Source of the DNA: Caballeronia insecticola
Lineage (GTDB): Bacteria; Pseudomonadota; Gammaproteobacteria; Burkholderiales; Burkholderiaceae
Direction of reading: 5' to 3'
Length of the DNA stretch: 64,000 nt
Assembly: GCF_000402035.1 (NCBI RefSeq)
Contig: NC_021288.1
Coordinates: forward strand, 248,001-312,000
Part shown: positions 34,946-43,741 of the stretch, piece after piece
Layout of the letters: every line of letters starts with the position of its first letter
Position numbering within the stretch: the stretch's first letter is position 1
The notes under the pieces: generated by a model
Told to the model about the DNA's origin: nothing
The model's database searches: none
Seen by the model: only the letters and a program-made list of their open reading frames with translations
Position numbers and translations under genes: made by a program

Positions 34946-35971
34946 ATGAAGCTGAAACTTGCCATCGCGCTGTGTGCAGCGTTCGAGCTTGCTTTCGGGT
35001 CCGCCGCGGCCATGGCCAAAGACGTGCCGGAAAAGCCCGAGTTGCACATCGCCGCGGCGTCGGTGGGCATCACGTATCTGCCCATGCTGGTTGCGAAGAC
35101 GCGCGGCTACTTCAAGGACGAAGGGCTCGACGTGAGCATTGCCGCCTTCTCCGGCGGCTCGAAGACGCTGGAAGCGCTCTTGGGCGGCAGCTCCGACATG
35201 GTGGCGGGCGCTTACTCGAACACCATCACCATGGCGACGAAAGGGCAGCATCTGGTCGTGGTGGCGGCGCAGGTCATCTGTCCCGGATGGATCTTCGGTG
35301 TGTCCCAGAAACGTCAGGCCGAAGTCAAATCGACCAAGGATCTGAAGGGCATGCGCATCGGGGTGAGCGCGCCGGGTTCGAGCACGCACATGGCCCTCAA
35401 CTACATTCTGCATAAGGCGGGACTGCAGTCGTCCGACGTGTCGATCATCGGTGTGGGACAGGCAGCCGGGGCCGTGGCGGCGGTGCGGGCAGGGCAGATC
35501 GATGCGCTGATCGTCAATGATCCGAGCGCCACGATCCTCGTCAAGGACGGTAGCCTCAAGCCGCTGGAGAACATGCGCACGGCCGACGGCAACGTCAAGG
35601 TGTTCGGCTCCGACTATCCCGAATCGAGCCTGTTCGCGACGCAGGACTTCGTCAACAAGAACCCGAAGACGGTGCAGGCGGTGGCCAATGCAATCGTGCG
35701 GGCCGAGAAGTGGATCGCCAAGGCGACGCCCCAGCAGGTCGCGGACAATGTGCCGCCCGAGTTCCTCGGCGACAACAAGGCGCTCTACGCCGAGGCCTTC
35801 ACGAACAGCCGCCGCTGCATCGCGCAGAACGGCGAGATCACGGCCAAGGGCGCGCAGACCGTGCGCGACGTGCTGGCGGCTTTCGATCCGACCGTGGCTT
35901 CGGCCAACATCGACCTTGCCGCGACCTATGACAATCGCTTCGTAAAGAAGGCGGCGGAGATCCAGCCATGA
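34946..35971 (+). CDS. ABC transporter substrate-binding protein (SsuA/THI5-like), first
   Basis: A 341-residue periplasmic binding protein with signal peptide ending AAAMA before KDVPEKPEL. The body has the NMT1/SsuA pattern: YLPMLVAKTRGYFKDEGLD, GSSDMVAGAYSNTITMA and LKGMRIGVSAPGSSTHMAL. Relatives bind sulfonates, nitrate, pyrimidine precursors or small aromatic carboxylates. The operon has a close paralogue at 39314-40351 (both share AGAYSNTITMA and VGxxAGAxAAxRxGQIDAL). GGGAGGAG precedes the ATG. Confidence 0.9.
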   Translation: MKLKLAIALCAAFELAFGSAAAMAKDVPEKPELHIAAASVGITYLPMLVAKTRGYFKDEGLDVSIAAFSGGSKTLEALLGGSSDMVAGAYSNTITMATKGQHLVVVAAQVICPGWIFGVSQKRQAEVKSTKDLKGMRIGVSAPGSSTHMALNYILHKAGLQSSDVSIIGVGQAAGAVAAVRAGQIDALIVNDPSATILVKDGSLKPLENMRTADGNVKVFGSDYPESSLFATQDFVNKNPKTVQAVANAIVRAEKWIAKATPQQVADNVPPEFLGDNKALYAEAFTNSRRCIAQNGEITAKGAQTVRDVLAAFDPTVASANIDLAATYDNRFVKKAAEIQP

Positions 35972-36822
35972 GCACCGCGACCTGCAGCATCCCGCTCGAG
36001 CGCGCGCAGACCGGGCCGCGCGAAGCCCTGCGCTTCGACAACGTGACGTGCACCTTTGCGGGCAACGGCAAACACGCGCAAACCTACACCGCCGTGTCCG
36101 GAGGCAATCTGACGATCGGCGACGGTGAGTTCGTCTCGATCGTCGGGCCTACGGGCTGCGGCAAGTCCACGCTGCTGAACGTGGCGGCCGGGCTCACGCG
36201 GCCCTCGTCGGGCAGCCTGAGCGTGTTCGGCGAGAAACTGACGAACGGTCTGAACAGGCAGGCGGCGTATCTGTTCCAGGTCGATGCGCTGATGCCCTGG
36301 AAGACGACCGAAGAAAACATCGCGATGGGTTTGATCTTCCGCGGCACGCCGCGCGAAGAGGCATTGAGCGTGGCGCAGCAATGGCTCGTGCGCGTGGGTC
36401 TGGACGGCCACGGCAAGAAGTACCCGCATCAATTGTCCGGCGGGATGCGCAAACGCGCGGGCCTTGCGCAGGCGCTGGCGCTCAATCCTCGCATCATCCT
36501 GATGGACGAGCCGTTCAGCGCGCTCGATATTCAGACCCGGCATCTGATGGAAAACGAGCTGCTGCAACTGTGGTCGTACGACCGCAAATCCGTGATGTTC
36601 GTGACGCACGATCTGGAGGAGGCCATCTCGTTGTCGGACCGCGTCATCGTGCTGTCGGCGGGGCCGGGGACGCGGCCTATCGCCGAGTTCGAAATCGACC
36701 TGGAGCGTCCGCGCGAAATGTCGGAAATCCGCATGACGCAGCGATTCCTGCAACTGCACACCCAGATCTGGGACGTGCTTCGAGGCGAGGTACTGAAAAG
36801 CTATGCGCGCAACCGTGTTTGA
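35968..36822 (+). CDS. ABC transporter ATP-binding protein (SsuB/TauB-like)
   Basis: A 284-residue ATPase: Walker A GPTGCGKST, Q-loop LFQVDALMPW, signature LSGGMRKR, Walker B ILMDEPFSALD and the H-loop VTHDLEEA. The sequence matches the nitrate/sulfonate/bicarbonate importer class. The start overlaps the stop of the binding-protein gene (ATGA), so translation is coupled. It powers import by the permease encoded next. Confidence 0.92.
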   Translation: MSTATCSIPLERAQTGPREALRFDNVTCTFAGNGKHAQTYTAVSGGNLTIGDGEFVSIVGPTGCGKSTLLNVAAGLTRPSSGSLSVFGEKLTNGLNRQAAYLFQVDALMPWKTTEENIAMGLIFRGTPREEALSVAQQWLVRVGLDGHGKKYPHQLSGGMRKRAGLAQALALNPRIILMDEPFSALDIQTRHLMENELLQLWSYDRKSVMFVTHDLEEAISLSDRVIVLSAGPGTRPIAEFEIDLERPREMSEIRMTQRFLQLHTQIWDVLRGEVLKSYARNRV

Positions 36823-37609
36823 CCCGAACAATCGCTTCACGGTGTTGATCACCCGGCTGGCCATCCTGTTCGGCGTCCTATTCCTGTGGTGGCTCGGCAC
36901 CGGCCAGAAATGGCTGTCGCCCTTTTTCTTCGGCGATCCGCTCGGCGTGGCGCGGCGCATCGTCGACTGGTTCGTGACGGGCTCGGTGTATCGCCATCTC
37001 TATACGACGCTGATCGAAACCATGCTGGCGTTCGCGATCGGCACGGCGTCCGGTCTCGCGTGCGGTCTGTGGCTGGCGCTCAATCCGTTTCTGGCGGTGG
37101 TGTTCGATCCGTTCATCAAGGCCATGAATTCGATGCCGCGCCTGATCTTCGCACCGATCTTCGCGCTCTGGTTCGGCCTCGGCATCTGGTCCAAGGTGGC
37201 GCTGGGGGTGACGCTGGTCTTTTTCGTGGTGTTCTTCAACGTGTTTCAGGGCGTACGCGAGGTCAGCCCGACGGTGTTGTCCAACACCCGCATGCTGGGC
37301 GCCAATTCGCGCCAGCTTTTGCGGCATGTGTATCTGCCGTCGGCGACGAGCTGGGTCTTCTCCAGCCTGCATAACGCGATCGGCATCGCCTTCGTCGGCA
37401 GCGTGGTGGGCGAGTACCTGGGCTCGGAGAAGGGCGTCGGTTATCTGATTCTGCTGGCCGAGGGCGTGTTCGACATCAACTCGGTGATCGCGGGCATTCT
37501 GGTGCTGACCGTATTCGCGCTGCTGCTCGATACGGCGGTGTCGATGGTCGAGGATCACTTGCTGCGCTGGCGCCCTGTCGCCGGACAGACGGTGGCGGCG
37601 AGCGCCTGA
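36803..37609 (+). CDS. ABC transporter permease (SsuC/TauC-like)
   Basis: A 268-residue inner membrane protein with about six membrane segments and the EAA-type cytoplasmic loop (NTRMLGANSRQLLRHVYLPS) that docks the ATPase. It starts 20 bases inside the ATPase gene. Completes the importer with the genes at 34946, 35968 and probably 39314; one permease for two binding proteins. Confidence 0.9.
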   Translation: MRATVFDPNNRFTVLITRLAILFGVLFLWWLGTGQKWLSPFFFGDPLGVARRIVDWFVTGSVYRHLYTTLIETMLAFAIGTASGLACGLWLALNPFLAVVFDPFIKAMNSMPRLIFAPIFALWFGLGIWSKVALGVTLVFFVVFFNVFQGVREVSPTVLSNTRMLGANSRQLLRHVYLPSATSWVFSSLHNAIGIAFVGSVVGEYLGSEKGVGYLILLAEGVFDINSVIAGILVLTVFALLLDTAVSMVEDHLLRWRPVAGQTVAASA

Positions 37610-37652
37610 GCGTACGCGCTGCCCCCGATAAGCTCACTTTGAGGACATCATC

Positions 37653-38408
37653 TTGCAGATCAACGCGATCAATCTGAAGGACCGCGTCGCCGTCGTGACG
37701 GGCGGCGCGCAAGGAATCGGCCTCGCGGTCGGCCGCCGGCTGCTGGCCTCCGGCGCGCGACTGGCGGTCTGGGACATCAATCCCGCAGCCATGGAGCAGG
37801 CCCGAGCCGAACTGGACGGGCACGACGTCCACTTCGAGCGGGTCGACATTGCCGACTACGCCAGCGTGGAAGCCGCCGTTGCGGGAACGCTGAAGGCGGC
37901 AGGGCGCATCGACATTTTGATCAACAACGCGGCTATCGTCGGTCCTAACGCGACGTTGATCGATTATCCGATCGACGTGTGGAAACAGGTGATCGATGTC
38001 GATGTCAACGGCACGTTCCACTGCTGCCGCGCGGTGGTGCCGGGCATGATCGGCCAGAAATACGGCCGTATCGTCAATCTGGCTTCGGTTGCCGGCAAGG
38101 AAGGCAATCCGAATGCGGCGGCCTACAGTTCGGCCAAGGCGGCCGTCATTGCCATGACCAAGTCGCTCGGCAAGGAACTGGCGAGTCACGACATCGCCGT
38201 GAACTGCGTGACGCCTGCCGTGGCGCGCACGCCCGGCGCGATGGAACAGTCGCCCGAGCACATCAAATACATGTTGGGCAAGATTCCGCGCGGTCGTTTC
38301 CTCGAACTCGACGAAGCCGCCGCCATGATCGCCTGGCTTGCCAGCGAAGAAAATTCATTCACCACCGGCGCGGTTTTCGACCTGTCCGGCGGCCGCGCAA
38401 CCTACTGA
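37653..38408 (+). CDS. SDR family dehydrogenase, sugar-acid/lactate type
   Basis: A 251-residue SDR with TGGAQGIGLA, NNAAIVG, catalytic Ser in NLASVAG, YSSAK and a TGAVFDLSGGRATY end. It resembles L-fucose/2-keto-3-deoxy-fuconate dehydrogenases and related secondary-alcohol dehydrogenases that lie beside fumarylacetoacetase-family genes, as it does here (13 bases before the next gene). Start is a TTG with TGAGGA ten bases upstream. It probably oxidises a hydroxy acid intermediate so that the next enzyme can hydrolyse the diketo product. Confidence 0.85.
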   Translation: MQINAINLKDRVAVVTGGAQGIGLAVGRRLLASGARLAVWDINPAAMEQARAELDGHDVHFERVDIADYASVEAAVAGTLKAAGRIDILINNAAIVGPNATLIDYPIDVWKQVIDVDVNGTFHCCRAVVPGMIGQKYGRIVNLASVAGKEGNPNAAAYSSAKAAVIAMTKSLGKELASHDIAVNCVTPAVARTPGAMEQSPEHIKYMLGKIPRGRFLELDEAAAMIAWLASEENSFTTGAVFDLSGGRATY

Positions 38409-38421
38409 GACGAGCACGCAC

Positions 38422-39264
38422 ATGAAGTTGTTACGCTACGGTCCGCCCGGCCAGGAGAAGCCGGGCCTCCTCGATGCCGATGGCAACCTGCGGGACCTGT
38501 CGGGCCACGTGACCGACATCGCCGGCAACGTTCTGCTGCCCGAAAGCCTGGCGCGCCTGAAGGCGCTCGATCATGCATCGTTGCCGCAGGTAGCGGGCAA
38601 TCCGCGTCTGGGCGCGTGCGTGAACGGCACGGGCAAGTTCATCTGCATCGGGCTGAATTACTCGGACCATGCCGCCGAGACCGGGGCCACGGTGCCGCCG
38701 GAGCCCATCATCTTCATGAAGGCTACGAGTGCGATCGTCGGGCCGAACGACACGATCGAGATTCCGCGCGACGCGCTCAAGACGGACTGGGAAGTGGAAC
38801 TGGGCGTCGTCATCGGCAAGACGGCGAAGTACGTCACCGAGGACAACGCGATGGATCACGTCGCGGGCTATTGCGTCATCAACGACGTCTCCGAGCGCGC
38901 GTTCCAGGCCGACCGTCAGGGGCAGTGGACCAAAGGCAAGTCGGCCGACACCTTCGGTCCGACCGGCCCGTGGCTTGTGACGGCGGACGAGGTGCCCGAT
39001 CCGCAGAAACTGCCGATGTGGCTGGAGGTCAACGGTCACCGCTATCAGAACGGCAGCACCGTCACGATGGTGTACGGCGTGCGCTATCTCGTCGCCTACC
39101 TGTCGCAGTTCATGTCGTTGCAGCCCGGCGACATCATTTCGACGGGCACGCCGCCGGGCGTCGGACTGGGGCAGAAGCCGCCCGTTTATCTGAAGCCGGG
39201 CGATGTCGTGACGCTCGGCATCGAAGGACTGGGCGAGCAGCGCCAGAACGTCGTGCAAGGCTGA
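38422..39264 (+). CDS. Fumarylacetoacetate hydrolase family protein
   Basis: A 280-residue FAH-fold hydrolase: FICIGLNYSDHAAE, metal ligands in DWEVELGVVIG (two Glu) and GYCVINDVSER (Asp), then STGTPPGVGLG. Size and motifs match the ureidoglycolate-lyase-like/2,4-diketo-3-deoxy-L-fuconate hydrolase group that cleaves acylpyruvates to pyruvate plus an acid. The ATG at 38422 lies 13 bases after the SDR stop. The frame extends upstream into the SDR gene but has no further start of merit. Confidence 0.88.
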   Translation: MKLLRYGPPGQEKPGLLDADGNLRDLSGHVTDIAGNVLLPESLARLKALDHASLPQVAGNPRLGACVNGTGKFICIGLNYSDHAAETGATVPPEPIIFMKATSAIVGPNDTIEIPRDALKTDWEVELGVVIGKTAKYVTEDNAMDHVAGYCVINDVSERAFQADRQGQWTKGKSADTFGPTGPWLVTADEVPDPQKLPMWLEVNGHRYQNGSTVTMVYGVRYLVAYLSQFMSLQPGDIISTGTPPGVGLGQKPPVYLKPGDVVTLGIEGLGEQRQNVVQG

Positions 39265-39313
39265 CGAACCCGCGCGGCGCCCGCCGGACAACAAGGACAG
39301 GAGACAAACCATT

Positions 39314-40351
39314 GTGAGAGCACTCTGGCGTCGGATGGTGCCGGTGCTGGCCGCCTGCGCGGTCGGCGTGAGCGTGTCGAATGCAGGCGCCGCGCCCGCG
39401 CCCGTGCCCGTGCCCGAGAAGCCCAAACTTCATCTGGCTGCGGCGGGCGTGGGCTTCCCGTATCTGCCTTTCGTCATTGCGGACAGCCGGGGCTATTTCA
39501 AAGAGGCCGGGCTGGAGGTCGAGATCGGCGTGTTCAGCGGCGGCGCGAAGGCGTTGCAGGCGTTGATGGGCGGCAGCGCGGATATCGTCGCGGGCGCTTA
39601 TTCCAACACCATCACGATGGCCGCCAAAGGCCAGCAACTGGTCTCGTTCGTGACGCTGGCGTCGTGTCCCGGCTGGGTGTTCGGCGTGACCCGCGCGAGC
39701 CACGGCAAGGTCAAGACGTATGCCGATCTCAAGGGCATGCGGATCGGCGTGAGTTCGCCCGGATCGAGCTTTCACATGGGCGTGAATTATCTGTTGAGCA
39801 AGTCCGGTCTGAAGCCGGGCGATGTATCGATCATCGGCGTCGGCTCGTCTGCCGGCGCGATTGCGGCGGCGCGCAGCGGACAGATCGACGCGTTGATGAG
39901 CAACGACCCGGTCGCCACCGTGCTGCAGACGAGCGGCGATCTCTTCCCGCTCGCGGTGATGCGCGATCCGGCGGGCACGCGCGCGACGCTGGGCGGCGAT
40001 TATCCGGAAGCGGCCATCTACACGACCCGCGAGTTCGCCGCCAAGAATCCGAATACCGTGCAGGCGGTGACGAACGCGATCCTTGCGGCCGAGCACTGGA
40101 TGGCGCACGCAACGCCCGAGCAGGTGGCCGCGGCTGTGCCGCCGCAATACGCGCTGGCCGAGAAGGATGTCTTCGCGCGCGCCTACGGCAACATGCAGAG
40201 CTGCATTTCGCGTGACGGGTTGATGACGGACGCCGCGGCGCATACCGTGCACGATGTGCTGGCGGCCTTCGATCCGGACATCGGCCGGGCGCCGATCGAC
40301 CTGAAAGCCACTTACGACAATCGCTTCGTCGAGAACGCCGGCAAGCATTGA
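39314..40351 (+). CDS. ABC transporter substrate-binding protein (SsuA/THI5-like), second
   Basis: A 345-residue paralogue of the binding protein at 34946: signal peptide ending SNAGAAPA, then KPKLHLAAAGVGFPYLP, GGSADIVAGAYSNTITMA and LKGMRIGVSSPGSSFHMG. GTG start with AGGAGA upstream. There is no second ATPase or permease, so it presumably delivers another substrate to the same importer. Confidence 0.9.
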   Translation: MRALWRRMVPVLAACAVGVSVSNAGAAPAPVPVPEKPKLHLAAAGVGFPYLPFVIADSRGYFKEAGLEVEIGVFSGGAKALQALMGGSADIVAGAYSNTITMAAKGQQLVSFVTLASCPGWVFGVTRASHGKVKTYADLKGMRIGVSSPGSSFHMGVNYLLSKSGLKPGDVSIIGVGSSAGAIAAARSGQIDALMSNDPVATVLQTSGDLFPLAVMRDPAGTRATLGGDYPEAAIYTTREFAAKNPNTVQAVTNAILAAEHWMAHATPEQVAAAVPPQYALAEKDVFARAYGNMQSCISRDGLMTDAAAHTVHDVLAAFDPDIGRAPIDLKATYDNRFVENAGKH

Positions 40352-40369
40352 CCAGCGAGGGGAGCAACG

Positions 40370-41293
40370 ATGGAGAACGGCATCCGCATTCTGGCCGAAG
40401 GCCTGATGTTTCCCGAAGGGCCGGTCGCGATGCCCGATGGCTCGGTCGTGCTGGTCGAGATCGAGCGCGAGACCCTCAGCCGCGTGACCGCCGACGGCAA
40501 GGTGAGCGTCGTCGCGGAGGTGGGCGGCGGGCCGAACGGGCTGGCCGTGGGGCCGGACGGCGCCTTCTACATCTGCAACAACGGCGGCTTTCTGTTCCGT
40601 ACCGTGGCCGGGCTGAATCGCACCCGACCGGGCATCCACCCGTGTTACACCAGCGGCCGCATCGAGCGCTTCGATCCGCGTACCGGCGCGCTGACGACGC
40701 TCTACGACCGTTGCGGCGATTACCCGCTGTGCGGGCCCAACGACATCGTGTTCGATCACGACGGCGGCTTCTACTTCACCGACTTCGGCAAGAACCGCCT
40801 GCGCGATCGCGATCACGCGGGACTCTATTACGCACGCGCCGACGGCTCGATGATCGTCGAAGTGGCTTATCCGCTCACCACGGCCAACGGCGTGGGCCTG
40901 TCGCCGGACGACAGTGTCGTCTACGTGGCGGAGACCGAGACCGCGCGCTTGTGGGCGTTCGATCTGGAGGCGCCGGGCCGGGCGCGTAAGCATCCTTATC
41001 CGTCGCCGCACGGCGGACGTCTCGTGTGCGGCTTGCCCGGTTATCAGCGTTTCGACAGCCTGGCCGTGGATGCGGCGGGCAATATCTGCGTGGCCACGCT
41101 CGTTACAGGCTGCATCACGGTGGTCGCGCCCTCCGGCGACATGCTGCGGCAGGTAATGGTGCCGGACGGCATGGTGACCAACATCTGCTTCGGCGGCGCT
41201 GACATGAAGACCGCGTACGTCACGCTGTCGGGCACGGGGCGTCTCGGAACCATGCCGTGGCCGCAGCCCGGATTGAAGCTGCCTTACTCGTGA
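40370..41293 (+). CDS. SMP-30/gluconolactonase family lactonase
   Basis: A 307-residue beta-propeller lactonase: metal-site Glu in FPEGPVAMPDGS near the N terminus, Asn in GPNDIVFDHDGGFYFTDFGKN near 125, TTANGVGLSPDDSVVYVAET with Asn and Asp ligands near 180. Such enzymes open aldonolactones. It is the last gene of the operon and its end overlaps the convergent LysR gene by ten bases. Its presence points to a lactone intermediate in the pathway. Confidence 0.88.
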   Translation: MENGIRILAEGLMFPEGPVAMPDGSVVLVEIERETLSRVTADGKVSVVAEVGGGPNGLAVGPDGAFYICNNGGFLFRTVAGLNRTRPGIHPCYTSGRIERFDPRTGALTTLYDRCGDYPLCGPNDIVFDHDGGFYFTDFGKNRLRDRDHAGLYYARADGSMIVEVAYPLTTANGVGLSPDDSVVYVAETETARLWAFDLEAPGRARKHPYPSPHGGRLVCGLPGYQRFDSLAVDAAGNICVATLVTGCITVVAPSGDMLRQVMVPDGMVTNICFGGADMKTAYVTLSGTGRLGTMPWPQPGLKLPYS

Positions 41294-42201
41294 CGGTCGG
41301 GCGCCGGTTGCGCACTCTGGCTTGCGAGCAGGTGCTTGAGAAACAGTTGCACCGGCGCGGGAAGCGATTCGGCTTCGCGTACGCAGATTTTCCAGTGACG
41401 CTCGGCCCAGACTTCGTCGAGCTCCACGGCGACCAGCGGTCCCGAGCTGACGTAGCGCTCGGCATGATGCTCGGGCACCAGCCCGATGCCCAGGCGCGCC
41501 TCCACCATGCTGCGCACCGGCTCGAAGCCGTTGACCCGGATCGACAGCTTGAGCGGATGATCGAGGTCGGCCGCCGCACGCAGAACCAGCGAATTCAGAT
41601 AGCTGCCCGCTTGCGGCCCCACGAGCGGGTATTCGGCCATTTCGCGAAATTTCACGCGGCCGGCGCGGCTGAGCGGGTGATCGGTCGGCATGATCACGAC
41701 CAGCCGGTCGCTGCGGTAGGGAAAGACCTGTAGGCCGGTGGTCACGGTCGTGCCGCCGAACACGCCAATATCGGCCGTGTTTTCGGCGACGGCGCGGACC
41801 ACCGCGGGGCTGAGGCTTTCCTGCAGGTCGATGCGCAGCCCCGGATGCAGCGCCAGGAATTCCCGGATGTCGTTGGCGATGTACTGGACGATCGTCGAGA
41901 GGCTGGCATGAAGACGGATCTGCCCGCGCACGCCCTCGGCGTGATCGAGCAGTTCGTTTTCCATCTGCTGGATATCGCGCAGCAGCACGCGGGCGTGTTG
42001 CAGGAGCGCCGCGGCCGCGGCCGTCAGTTCCAGCCCCTTGTTGCTGCGCATGAAGAGGGCGGTCTTGAGCGTGTCCTCGAGATGCGACATGCGCTTGCTG
42101 AGCGCCGAAGGCGCAATATTCTCGGCCTCCGCCGCGCGCGCAATGCTGCCCTGCTCGCAGACGGCGACGAACAATTTCAGCGACTGCAGATCGAAACGCA
42201 T
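41284..42201 (-). CDS. LysR family regulator of the 31.7-41.3 kb operon (inferred)
   Basis: A 305-residue LysR protein: helix-turn-helix with IARAAEAENIAPSALSKRMS, then RGQIRLHASLSTIVQYIAND for the effector domain. The start is the ATG at 42201; the frame continues to 42411 but the extra segment is unlike any LysR N terminus. It converges on the SMP-30 gene. It is the only regulator that touches the operon, so control is likely, though its binding site would lie 10 kb away at the operon start. Confidence 0.88.
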   Translation of the reverse strand: MRFDLQSLKLFVAVCEQGSIARAAEAENIAPSALSKRMSHLEDTLKTALFMRSNKGLELTAAAAALLQHARVLLRDIQQMENELLDHAEGVRGQIRLHASLSTIVQYIANDIREFLALHPGLRIDLQESLSPAVVRAVAENTADIGVFGGTTVTTGLQVFPYRSDRLVVIMPTDHPLSRAGRVKFREMAEYPLVGPQAGSYLNSLVLRAAADLDHPLKLSIRVNGFEPVRSMVEARLGIGLVPEHHAERYVSSGPLVAVELDEVWAERHWKICVREAESLPAPVQLFLKHLLASQSAQPAPDRHE

Positions 42202-42370
42202 TGACTCTCCGAGAAGCCGTCTCCCAACGGCCTTCCTTGTTTCGGTGCAGAGAGTATGCACGTGGGCGGTTGCAGTTGCAAAGCCGTGTCGGCCCCAACC
42301 CCGCGCCGGAAAAGCCGCTGTGCCGAGTTGCGATATCGGCAGGATTCGTGCTCGGGCGTACCCGTGCGGT

Positions 42371-42799
42371 TCACCGATCCGAAGCCATTTCACTCCACGG
42401 CACGAATACATCGGAGAGCTTGACCGCCTTCAGCGACTTCCGCGCCTGCTTCGCGACGTCCGCCCTGACGCCGACGAGCACGTCATGCACGCTGCAATGA
42501 TCCGACCAGGCGGAAAACGGATTGTCGATATGAAAGAACGACGAGTCCGTATCGCCGGCGGCTACGTAGATATCGAACAGCGTGATTTGCGTGGGCTTTC
42601 GATTCAGCATCACGCCGCCGGCACCGCCTCTGACCGACTTCAACAGCTCGGCCTTCACGAGCAGCGAGACGAGTTGGCGGGCGCGCGCCGCATGCGTATC
42701 GACCCACTTCGCGATGGTCGCCGTCGACAATTGTTGCGGTGCATGCGCCGCGACGAACGACATGATGTAGCAGCAGGTCACGAATTTGGTCGACTTCAT
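42371..42799 (-). CDS. Rrf2 family transcriptional regulator
   Basis: A 142-residue Rrf2 protein: winged helix with LSTATIAKWVDTHAARARQL and wing LKSVRGGAGGVMLN. It has CC near residue 9 and one Cys in DHCSVHD, not the three-Cys Fe-S set. It lies 54 bases downstream of the enoyl-CoA hydratase gene on the same strand and is probably co-transcribed with it. Confidence 0.82.
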   Translation of the reverse strand: MKSTKFVTCCYIMSFVAAHAPQQLSTATIAKWVDTHAARARQLVSLLVKAELLKSVRGGAGGVMLNRKPTQITLFDIYVAAGDTDSSFFHIDNPFSAWSDHCSVHDVLVGVRADVAKQARKSLKAVKLSDVFVPWSEMASDR

Positions 42800-42853
42800 G
42801 AGACACGATGCGTTTAAAGGGTTGTCGAAATGACGTGTTCGAGTTCGCGACAT

Positions 42854-43600
42854 TCAGCGCCGCTGCAAGAAACGTGCGAACGCGTCCTTCGCTGCCGGCG
42901 CGGTGACGGTCTCGTACATCGATTGCTGTTCGGACGAAAACTGACGCATCATCCATTGCTCGATACCTTCCTTCATCAGCCGCTTGGTTCTTTGCACGAC
43001 GTCGGCAGGCAGCTTTGCGAGCGCACGCGCCCGCTCGTATGCCGTGTCGCGCAACGTGCCGGCATCCACGACGGCATTGACGAGACCCCAGGAGGCCGCT
43101 TGTTCGGCGGATATGCGGCTACCGCAAAGCAGCAGGTCAGCCGCTCTCACGCGGCCGACGAGCAACGGAAGGAGAAAGCTTGCCGCGCCTTCCGGCGTGA
43201 TGCCGAGACTCGTGAACGGCATGGCGAAGAATGAACGCGGCGTTGCAAACACGAAATCCGCGTGCAGCAGCATGGTCGTACCGATTCCGATGGCGGGGCC
43301 GTCGACTGCGGCGATGACCGGCTGCCGGACGTTCATGAGCGCGCGGAAAAAGCGCCAGACGGGCGCATCGTCCGTGACTGGGGGGAAGGCGACGAAGTCC
43401 TGAATGTCGTTACCCGCGGTGAATATTCCGTCACCGCCCATCACGATGATCGCTTCGACTTCGTCCGATGCGTCCGCGTCCTGCAATGCTTGCGCAAGCT
43501 GAGCGTACATCTCGCTCGTGATCGCGTTCTTCGAAGCCGGGCGATCGATTCGCAATTCGAGCACGCTGCCGTGCATCTCCGACTGAACGTAGCTGGACAT
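42854..43600 (-). CDS. Enoyl-CoA hydratase/isomerase family protein
   Basis: A 248-residue crotonase-fold protein: GNDIQDFVAF for the first oxyanion segment, GPAIGIGTTMLLHADFVFAT for the second, and PEGAASFLLPLLVGR at the active site where Glu-Gly (PEGA) matches one catalytic Glu. The other hydratase Glu is not evident, so it may be an isomerase rather than a hydratase. The interval 43601-43741 upstream contains GTTA-TCG-TAAC, a possible site for the adjacent Rrf2 protein. Confidence 0.87.
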   Translation of the reverse strand: MSSYVQSEMHGSVLELRIDRPASKNAITSEMYAQLAQALQDADASDEVEAIIVMGGDGIFTAGNDIQDFVAFPPVTDDAPVWRFFRALMNVRQPVIAAVDGPAIGIGTTMLLHADFVFATPRSFFAMPFTSLGITPEGAASFLLPLLVGRVRAADLLLCGSRISAEQAASWGLVNAVVDAGTLRDTAYERARALAKLPADVVQRTKRLMKEGIEQWMMRQFSSEQQSMYETVTAPAAKDAFARFLQRR

Positions 43601-43741
43601 AAGAGCCTCGCTGTTCGCCGCCGCAGTATCTCCACCACGGCCGGCGTTTGTATGTAATGGTTATCGTAACTATAACTTCAAGAACGCCGGTTGCCAACGT
43701 CGGCGATACCTTCTGCGCGGAGCGATCGATCCAGCCGAGGC

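Noticed and set aside
39134..42298. 1054-residue minus-strand open frame
   Set aside because: It is antisense to FAH, binding protein, SMP-30 and LysR genes with clear motifs; its translation is Arg/His-rich without any domain, as expected for the opposite strand of GC-rich genes.
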